DNA of 20,164 nt, taken from an uncultured Allosphingosinicella sp. (GTDB taxonomy: Bacteria; Pseudomonadota; Alphaproteobacteria; Sphingomonadales; Sphingomonadaceae). Position 1 is the stretch's first letter, and each line of letters opens with the position of its first letter. Below the pieces are notes generated by a model. The model saw only the letters and a list, made by a program, of their open reading frames with translations. It was not told the origin of the DNA and made no database searches. A program made the position numbers and the translations under genes. The stretch lies in contig CAKTCN010000043.1 of assembly GCA_934539295.1 (NCBI GenBank), positions 1-20,164 of the forward strand, written 5' to 3'. This document shows positions 14,534 through 20,164 of this stretch, piece by piece.

Positions 14534-16809
14534 AGACCGATCGCCGCGCCGTCCTCGCCGCCGCCGCCTTGCTCGGCCTCGGCCTGCGCTTCCCGGCCTT
14601 TGCGCAGGCGCCGCTGAGCGAGCGCCATGCGGCGCGCATCCGCGACCTGATCGGCCGCATGACGCTGGCCGAGAAGATCGGGCAGATGAACCAGGTGCCG
14701 GGCGGCCGCCAGCGGGCGCTCAACTCGCGCCTCGACGCGGCCATGCTCGACCGCGTCCGGCGTGGCGAGGTCGGCTCCTTCCTGCATGTCGCGGGCGCCG
14801 CGCCGCTGCGCGATCTGCAGCGCGTAGCCGTGGAGGAGTCGCGGCTCAAGATCCCGCTCCTCTTCGCCATGGACGTGATCCACGGCTACCGCACCATCCT
14901 CCCCGTCCCGCTCGCGCTCGCCGCCAGCTTCGATCCCGACTTGATGCGCGATGCCGCCCGGCTCGCGGCGGAGGAAGCCTGGGCCGCAGGCCTGCACTGG
15001 ACCTTCACCCCCATGCTCGACATCGCCCGCGATGCGCGCTGGGGCCGGATCGTCGAGGGGGCCGGCGAGGATCCCTATCTCGGCAGCCGCATGGCGGTGG
15101 CGCAGGTCGAGGGGCTGCAGGGCGCAAGCCTCGCCTCCGGCAAGCGCCTGCTTGCCTGCGCCAAGCATTTCGGCGCCTACGGGGCCGCGACCGGCGGGCG
15201 CGATTACGACAGCGCCGACATATCCGACCGGACCTTGAACGAAGTCTATCTCGCCCCCTTTCACGCCGCGATCCGCGCCGGCGTCGGCAGCTTCATGACT
15301 GCCTTCAACGATGTCGGCGGCGTGCCGATGACCGCCAATGCCGACGTCGTCCGCCGCCAGCTTCGCGAGGAATGGGGCTATCAGGGCTTGGTGGTCAGCG
15401 ACTGGAATGCGGTGCGCGAACTGATGAACCACGGCATCGCCGCCACGCCGGCCGAGGCCGCCGCGCTCGCGCTGCGCGCCGGCGTCGACATGGACATGGC
15501 CAGCGCCACCTTCGCCGAGCATCTCGACGACGCCGTCGCGGCCGATCCCACCCTGCTGCCGCTGGTCGACGAAGCCGTCGGCCGCATCCTTGCCGCCAAG
15601 GCACGGCTGGGGCTGTTCGACGATCCCTATGGCTTCGGCGACCCGGCCCGCGACGGCCGGATCACGCCTGCCGCGCGCAGTGCGGCGCGCCGCGCGGCCG
15701 AACGCGCGATCGTGCTGCTGCGCAACGAGGGCGACCTGCTTCCGCTGAAGCCCGGCACCAGAGCTTTGCTGGTCGGCGCCCTCGCCGACGACGCCTCCTC
15801 CACGCTCGGCTCCTGGCGCGCGCGCGGCGCCGCCGAGGATGCGGTCACGCTCCACTCCGCCTTGGAGCGCGCTGGCGCCATCACCCGCTTCGTGCCGGGC
15901 GTGAGCCCGCGCAGCGACGACCGGTCCGGCATCGCCGCCGCCGTCGAAGCGGCTTCGGGCGCGGACCTGATCCTGCTCGCGATCGGGGAGGATTTCGACC
16001 ATTCGGGCGAAGCGCGCAGCCGTGCCGACATTGCGCTTCCCGGCCCGCAGCAGGCGCTGATCGATGCGCTGAAAGCCACCGGCAAGCCGATCGTCGCCAT
16101 TCTCATGAACGGTCGCCCGCTCGCACTCGAGAGCGCGTTGAACGGCATCCCCGCCGTCCTGGAGACCTGGTTCCTCGGCATCGAGAGCGGCCCTGCAATC
16201 CTGTCGGTGCTGACCGGCGCCGCATCGCCCGCCGGCCGCCTGCCGGTCGGCATGCCGCGCACCACCGGCCAATCGCCGCTCGCCTACGCGCACCTGCCCA
16301 CCGGCCGCCCCGCCAATCCGGATTTCGCAACCGACAGCGCCCGTTATCGCGACGTCGACATCGGCCCGCTTTTCCCCTTCGGCCATGGCCTCGGCTACAC
16401 CCGCTTTGATTATGGCGCGCTCAGCGTCGACAATCCCGAGGTCGGCGCGGACGGCGCAGTCCAGATCAGCCTTTCCATTACAAATGCCGGCACGCGGGCA
16501 GGCGAGGAGGTGGTCCAGCTTTACATACGCGATCCCGTCGCCTCCGTGTCGCGCGCGGTGAAGGAACTGCGCGGCTTCGTTCGTCTGGCGCTCGATCCCG
16601 GCCAGCACCGCACCGTCACCTTCACGCTTCGCCCCGATCAGCTGGCGATCTGGACCGAAGGCGGCTGGATCGTGGAAGCCGGCGACGTCGAGATTATGGT
16701 CGGCGCCTCGTCCGAGGACATACGCGCCCGCGGGCGCTTCCGCATCACGGCTGCAGGCAAGGGCAGCGCCCCCGCCGCATCCATCGCCACCCGCGTGGAC
16801 GTTCGCTGA
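14530..16809 (+). CDS. Periplasmic glycoside hydrolase family 3 beta-glucosidase (BglX-like)
   Basis: Releases terminal beta-D-glucose (or xylose) from short oligosaccharides; 759 aa, the usual size of BglX-type enzymes. The leader MKTDRRAVLAAAAL has a Tat-like RR and cleavage near AFA|QA. The (beta/alpha)8 domain shows EKIGQM, AMDVIHGYRT, EGAGEDPYLG, KHFGAYG and the nucleophile D291 in VVSDWNAV. The second domain carries the acid/base candidate E494 in DHSGEARSRADIALPG, and after PFGHGLGYT comes a fibronectin-III-like C-terminal domain (about 640-745). It starts at GTG 14530 inside the oxidoreductase stop (GTGA), with GAGG 8 bases upstream, and its TGA shares one base with the permease ATG. 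With GH9 it completes saccharification to free sugar outside the cytoplasm. Confidence 0.95.
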   Translation: MKTDRRAVLAAAALLGLGLRFPAFAQAPLSERHAARIRDLIGRMTLAEKIGQMNQVPGGRQRALNSRLDAAMLDRVRRGEVGSFLHVAGAAPLRDLQRVAVEESRLKIPLLFAMDVIHGYRTILPVPLALAASFDPDLMRDAARLAAEEAWAAGLHWTFTPMLDIARDARWGRIVEGAGEDPYLGSRMAVAQVEGLQGASLASGKRLLACAKHFGAYGAATGGRDYDSADISDRTLNEVYLAPFHAAIRAGVGSFMTAFNDVGGVPMTANADVVRRQLREEWGYQGLVVSDWNAVRELMNHGIAATPAEAAALALRAGVDMDMASATFAEHLDDAVAADPTLLPLVDEAVGRILAAKARLGLFDDPYGFGDPARDGRITPAARSAARRAAERAIVLLRNEGDLLPLKPGTRALLVGALADDASSTLGSWRARGAAEDAVTLHSALERAGAITRFVPGVSPRSDDRSGIAAAVEAASGADLILLAIGEDFDHSGEARSRADIALPGPQQALIDALKATGKPIVAILMNGRPLALESALNGIPAVLETWFLGIESGPAILSVLTGAASPAGRLPVGMPRTTGQSPLAYAHLPTGRPANPDFATDSARYRDVDIGPLFPFGHGLGYTRFDYGALSVDNPEVGADGAVQISLSITNAGTRAGEEVVQLYIRDPVASVSRAVKELRGFVRLALDPGQHRTVTFTLRPDQLAIWTEGGWIVEAGDVEIMVGASSEDIRARGRFRITAAGKGSAPAASIATRVDVR

Positions 16810-18152
16810 TGGGCGAGCCCTGGGGCACGCTCGCGATCGTCGCCGCCAGCATCGCGGCGGTGATCCTGCTGGTGCTGCGCTTCAAGGTGCAGGCCTTCCT
16901 CGCCCTCCTCATCGTCGCTCTCGGCACCGGTCTCGCTTTCGGCGGCGATCCGCAGGCGGTGCTCGCCGCCGTGCGCAAGGGCACGGGCGAAGCACTCGGC
17001 TTCGTCGCCGTCGTGATCGGCCTCGGCGCCATGCTCGGCGGTCTGCTGGAGGCGAGCGGCGGCGTTGACGCGATCGCGCGCCGGTTGCTCGCCGCCTTCG
17101 GTGAGGGGCGCATCCCGTGGGCGCTGACCGCGATCGGCATCATCGTTGGCATCCCGCTCTTCTTCGACGTCGCCTTCATCATTCTCGCGCCGCTGCTCAC
17201 CACCATCTCGCTAAGCGCAGGACGCCGCGTAACCTATTTCGCGCTGCCGCTGCTCGCCGGCCTCATGACCATGCACGCGCTGCTGCCGCCGCATCCCGGC
17301 CCGGTGGCGGTGGCGGAGCTGATCGGCGCCGACTACGGCCTGCTCGCGCTCTACGGGCTCATCTGCGGCATACCCGCCGCGATCCTGGCCGGTCCCGTCT
17401 TCGCGCGGCTCGCCCATGGCGCACCGGGCTTCGGCGACCAGGCGCCCCCACCTTTGTTCGACGAAGGCGCGCCGCAGACGGTGCCGATCGGCTTCACTCC
17501 CGCCATCCTCGCCATGATCCTCCCGCTCGGCCTCATCCTCCTCGCCGCCGCGGGCGGCATCTGGATGGCGCCCGGTCCGGCGCGCGAGGCGATCCTGTTC
17601 GCGGGCCATCCCTTCACCGCCCTGATCCTCGCCTGCCTGTTCGTCTTCCTGTGGCTGCACCTGCGCACCGCCACGCCGCCCGCCACCATCGGCGATATCA
17701 TGACGCGCGCGCTCGCCCCTGCCGGGCTGATGGTGCTCGTCGTCGGCGCCGGCGCCGCCTACAAGGAAGTGCTGATCCAATCGGGCGCGGGGCAGCAAGT
17801 CACCGCCGCCGTAGCCTCCGCGCAGGTTTCGGTGCTGGTCTTCGCCTTCCTGCTCGCCGCCTTCGTCCGCATCGCCCAGGGCTCGGCCACCGTCGCGATG
17901 GTGACCGCCGCCGGCCTCGCCGCGCCGCTCATCGCCGCCGCGCAATTGCCGCCCGCGCACGTCGCGCTCACCACCGTGGCGATCGGCGCCGGCGCGACGG
18001 TGGTCAGCCACGTCAACGACACCGGCTTCTGGCTGGTGAAGCAATATCTGGGCCTTACCGAGGCGCAGACGTTCCGCAGCTGGACGATCGCATCCACCAT
18101 CGCCGGCCTCGCCATGTTCGCGACCGCCGCCTTGCTGTGGCCATTCGTATGA
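16809..18152 (+). CDS. GntP-family gluconate/aldonate permease
   Basis: Inner-membrane H+ symporter of the gluconate permease family, 447 aa, with about 12 hydrophobic segments. Family hallmarks are VIGLGAMLGGLLEASGG, GIPLFFDVAFIILAPL (I115-D120), HALLPPHPGPVAVAE (P160-H162) and the late SHVNDTGFWLVKQY segment. Members carry gluconate and related sugar acids rather than sugars. Its place between the GH3/GFOR-like genes and a lactonase implies that the aldonate made in the periplasm is the molecule imported. It starts at ATG 16809, sharing the A with the GH3 TGA, so translation is coupled. No gluconate kinase or dehydratase follows in the window, so cytoplasmic catabolism must be encoded elsewhere. 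Confidence 0.94.
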   Translation: MGEPWGTLAIVAASIAAVILLVLRFKVQAFLALLIVALGTGLAFGGDPQAVLAAVRKGTGEALGFVAVVIGLGAMLGGLLEASGGVDAIARRLLAAFGEGRIPWALTAIGIIVGIPLFFDVAFIILAPLLTTISLSAGRRVTYFALPLLAGLMTMHALLPPHPGPVAVAELIGADYGLLALYGLICGIPAAILAGPVFARLAHGAPGFGDQAPPPLFDEGAPQTVPIGFTPAILAMILPLGLILLAAAGGIWMAPGPAREAILFAGHPFTALILACLFVFLWLHLRTATPPATIGDIMTRALAPAGLMVLVVGAGAAYKEVLIQSGAGQQVTAAVASAQVSVLVFAFLLAAFVRIAQGSATVAMVTAAGLAAPLIAAAQLPPAHVALTTVAIGAGATVVSHVNDTGFWLVKQYLGLTEAQTFRSWTIASTIAGLAMFATAALLWPFV

Positions 18153-18159
18153 GGAGACT

Positions 18160-19191
18160 ATGATGGACTGGAACCGCAGAACCGTGCTGGCGGGCATGGC
18201 CGCCCTGCCGATCGCCGGCTGCGCGCACCGCATGCAGGCCGCGCCCGCGCGCCAGGCCGTCGGCGGCATCACCCGCCTCTCGCCTGCCCTCGACGCGGTG
18301 GTCGACGCCCACACGCCGGTCGAAATCCTCTCCACCGGCTATCGCTGGGCCGAGGGGCCGATGTGGGTGCGCGATGGCGGCTACCTGCTCTTCTCCGATC
18401 CGCCCAACAACGTCGTCCATCGCTGGACGGCGGCGACGGGCACGCAGCCCTTCATCACCCCCTCCGGCCTGCAAACCCGCGTCCCGCCGGCCATCCGCGA
18501 GGCGGGCGCCAACGGCCTCGCGGTCGATGCCGACGGCCGGCTCGTCTTCGCCGACAGCGGCACCCGCGCCCTCGTCCGCCTCGACCTTCGCACCCGCCGG
18601 CGCACGATCCTCGCCGACCGTTTCGAGGGCAAGCGCTTCAACAGCCCCAACGACCTCGCCATCGCGCGCTCCGGCGCCGTCTATTTCTCCGACCCGCCCT
18701 ACGGCCTCGCCGAAGGCGACACCTCGCCGATCAAGGAGCTCGATTATAACGGCCTGTTCCGCTGGACCGCGGAGGGCGGCGTGCAATTGCTCGACCGTAG
18801 CCACCGCCGCCCCAACGGCGTCGCCATCTCGCCCGACCAGCGCACCCTCTACCTGGCTTTGTCCGACGAGACCCGCGCCGAAATCCTCGCCTACACGCTC
18901 GACGCCGCCGGCATGCCGACCGGCAGCCGCGTCTTCCACGACATGTCCGATGGTATCGCGCGCAAGCTGCCCGGCCTGCCCGACGGCATCAAGGTCGACA
19001 CCACCGGCCGCGTCTACGCGACCGGTCCCGGCGGCGTCCACATCCTCGCCCCCGACGGCACGCCGCTCGGCCTTATCGCCACCGGCAAGGCGGTCGCCAA
19101 TTGCGCGTTCGGGGAGGATGGCCGCACGCTGTTCCTGACCTCGCACGACATGCTCGCCCGTGTCAGGCTCAAGGCACGCGGATGGATTTAG
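18160..19191 (+). CDS. Lipoprotein SMP-30/gluconolactonase-like lactonase
   Basis: Six-bladed beta-propeller lactonase of 343 aa, expected to hydrolyse gluconolactone or another aldonolactone. The leader has NRRTVL (Tat-like, R6-R7) and a lipobox IAGC with lipidation cysteine C21 followed by Ala, predicting a periplasm-facing lipoprotein, probably of the outer membrane. Metal ligands by family pattern are E65 (WAEGPMW), N219 (RRPNGVAIS) and D275 (LPDGIKVD); NSPNDL at 161-166 belongs to the substrate pocket. It begins 7 bases after the permease, with GAGGAG before two tandem ATGs (18160 and 18163). The second has the better spacing. It is the last gene of the operon and its TAG overlaps the convergent GH43 stop by 3-4 bases. 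Confidence 0.93.
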   Translation: MMDWNRRTVLAGMAALPIAGCAHRMQAAPARQAVGGITRLSPALDAVVDAHTPVEILSTGYRWAEGPMWVRDGGYLLFSDPPNNVVHRWTAATGTQPFITPSGLQTRVPPAIREAGANGLAVDADGRLVFADSGTRALVRLDLRTRRRTILADRFEGKRFNSPNDLAIARSGAVYFSDPPYGLAEGDTSPIKELDYNGLFRWTAEGGVQLLDRSHRRPNGVAISPDQRTLYLALSDETRAEILAYTLDAAGMPTGSRVFHDMSDGIARKLPGLPDGIKVDTTGRVYATGPGGVHILAPDGTPLGLIATGKAVANCAFGEDGRTLFLTSHDMLARVRLKARGWI

Positions 19192-20164
19192 TGCTTAGTC
19201 ACCCGAAACCAATCCACGTCGATCGAACCATGCCCGATCACCTCGCCCGGCTTGGCACGGACGAAGGTGAACAAGGCCGGCCGTGCGCCCTTCCACCAGG
19301 CAAAGCGCAATTCGACAGGATCGCCGGCACTCCGGAAGGTACGGCCGCCGTCGAGACTGTAGCTGAACTGTGCGCGCTGATCCTCGCTGACGGTCACGGC
19401 GAGATCGATCGTGTCGCCGGCAAGCTCCGCCACTTGTGTCTCGATCCGCTCTTGGCCGAAGGTCACGCGACTTAGCCCGCCTTCGCGCACCACCCCGAGC
19501 CATGAGGGCCGCACCCCGAACATGCTGAGTCCCGCGCGCTGCCCGTCGATCATCCGGGACACGTCGATCCGCGTCGTCATCCGGCTGCGCGGCCCCTGAA
19601 GGACCTGGGTCAGCGTGTTGCGTGCAGTGACCAGATGCTCCGCACCCATGGCATGAAGGCGCATGAAGCCGGGGCGCTCGGTCAGGCTCCAGTTGCTGTC
19701 GTCCGGATTGTGGTTCCACTCCCACTGGTGTCCCAGCCGCGCTTCGCCGAGCTCATCCGAATCCTGCAGGCGATACTGCTCCGGCCTGCCGCCGACATCG
19801 GGGACGGCATGGGTCATGACCGGCTGCCCGGACGTGCCGTTCGGTAGCGGTTGGCCCATGATCGGCCAGTCGTCTACCCATCGCACCGGCTGCAGATGCA
19901 CGATCCGGCCGAACGCTCCCGTTGAGTTGAAATGCGCGAACCAGCCCTCACCGGACGGCGTCTCCACCCAACCGCCCTGATGCGGTCCCTGGACCGCGGT
20001 GTTCCCCTGCTCCAGCACAGTGCGCCACTCATACGGGCCACGAATGTTGCGCGACCGCAGCACGATCTGCGGCCCCTTCTCCACCCCGTGACGTGCTCCC
20101 CTTTTCTCCTCCACCCATAAGTAGAGTCCGGGGTCGCCAGGGTGCCCTGGCGGGTTGAGTTGTG
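19188..20164 (-). CDS. Glycoside hydrolase family 43 enzyme, C-terminal part (partial)
   Basis: The frame is open from the window edge to TAA 19190-19188 (about 325 codons). It shows the end of the GH43 five-bladed propeller (VLRSRNIRGPYEW, GPHQGGWVETPSGEGW, GRIVHLQPVRWVDDWPIMG) followed by the beta-sandwich GH43_C2-type domain (WEWNHNPDDSNWSLTERPG, DVDWFRVTKH). This architecture is typical of beta-xylosidase/alpha-arabinofuranosidase-type GH43 enzymes, so hemicellulose side chains are a likely target. The catalytic Asp and acid Glu lie upstream, outside the window, and no signal peptide can be judged. A GTG at 20112-20114 is not the true start because the propeller is incomplete there. The last 80 bases before the edge look less like GH43 and use rare codons (see findings). 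It converges on the lactonase with overlapping stops. Confidence 0.85.
   Translation of the reverse strand, partial: QLNPPGHPGDPGLYLWVEEKRGARHGVEKGPQIVLRSRNIRGPYEWRTVLEQGNTAVQGPHQGGWVETPSGEGWFAHFNSTGAFGRIVHLQPVRWVDDWPIMGQPLPNGTSGQPVMTHAVPDVGGRPEQYRLQDSDELGEARLGHQWEWNHNPDDSNWSLTERPGFMRLHAMGAEHLVTARNTLTQVLQGPRSRMTTRIDVSRMIDGQRAGLSMFGVRPSWLGVVREGGLSRVTFGQERIETQVAELAGDTIDLAVTVSEDQRAQFSYSLDGGRTFRSAGDPVELRFAWWKGARPALFTFVRAKPGEVIGHGSIDVDWFRVTKH

Noticed and set aside
14488..16608. 706-aa open frame on the minus strand opposite GH3
   Set aside because: Composition typical of an antisense shadow, no ribosome site or motif, and the GH3 motifs are on the plus strand.
20112..20114. GTG as the start of the GH43 gene
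   Set aside because: The catalytic part of the propeller would be missing and the frame remains open to the window edge; the gene is cut by the window.

Overview
The window comes from a GC-rich alphaproteobacterium, most likely a sphingomonad (order Sphingomonadales). Three things point there: a long TonB-dependent receptor of the Xanthomonas/Caulobacter type, a SapC/cupin/tryptophan-halogenase cluster beside it, and a Tat-exported oxidoreductase that reads very much like Zymomonas glucose-fructose oxidoreductase. This is inferred from protein character only; no rRNA or tRNA is present. The whole window reads as one carbohydrate (polysaccharide) utilisation locus.

Layout. (1) 1-150: the end of an unidentified gene on +. 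(2) 197-2713: a first exported GH9 glycoside hydrolase on +. (3) 2836-9373 on -, transcribed right to left: TonB-dependent receptor, a strong intrinsic terminator, then SapC-family protein, JmjC-like cupin and flavin-dependent tryptophan-halogenase homologue. The last three genes overlap by 4 bases or nearly so. (4) 9374-9762: a 389-bp divergent regulatory region. It carries two exact copies, in opposite orientation, of a 15-bp LacI-type operator-like sequence, plus a third imperfect palindrome close to the xyl-box type. (5) 9763-19191 on +: a tightly packed six-gene operon of a second GH9, a periplasmic aldose 1-epimerase, a Tat-exported GFOR-like oxidoreductase, a GH3 beta-glucosidase, a GntP-family aldonate permease and a lipoprotein SMP-30/gluconolactonase. 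(6) 19188-20164 on -: the C-terminal part of a GH43 enzyme, convergent with the lactonase and overlapping its stop by 4 bases.

How the genes fit together (inference). The TonB-dependent receptor takes up oligosaccharides released by GH9 enzymes. In the periplasm GH9/GH3 enzymes trim them to free aldose, the mutarotase equilibrates the anomers, the GFOR-like enzyme oxidises the sugar to its lactone, the lactonase opens the lactone, and the GntP permease imports the aldonate. Every predicted soluble enzyme of the operon has an export leader, and three of the leaders are twin-arginine type. The operon therefore encodes a self-contained periplasmic route from beta-glucan to gluconate, in which the sugar may enter the cytoplasm as an acid rather than as glucose. 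This is the most interesting system in the window. The second is the receptor-linked SapC/cupin/halogenase cluster, a recurrent association whose physiological role is, as far as I know, unresolved. No transcription regulator is encoded in the window.
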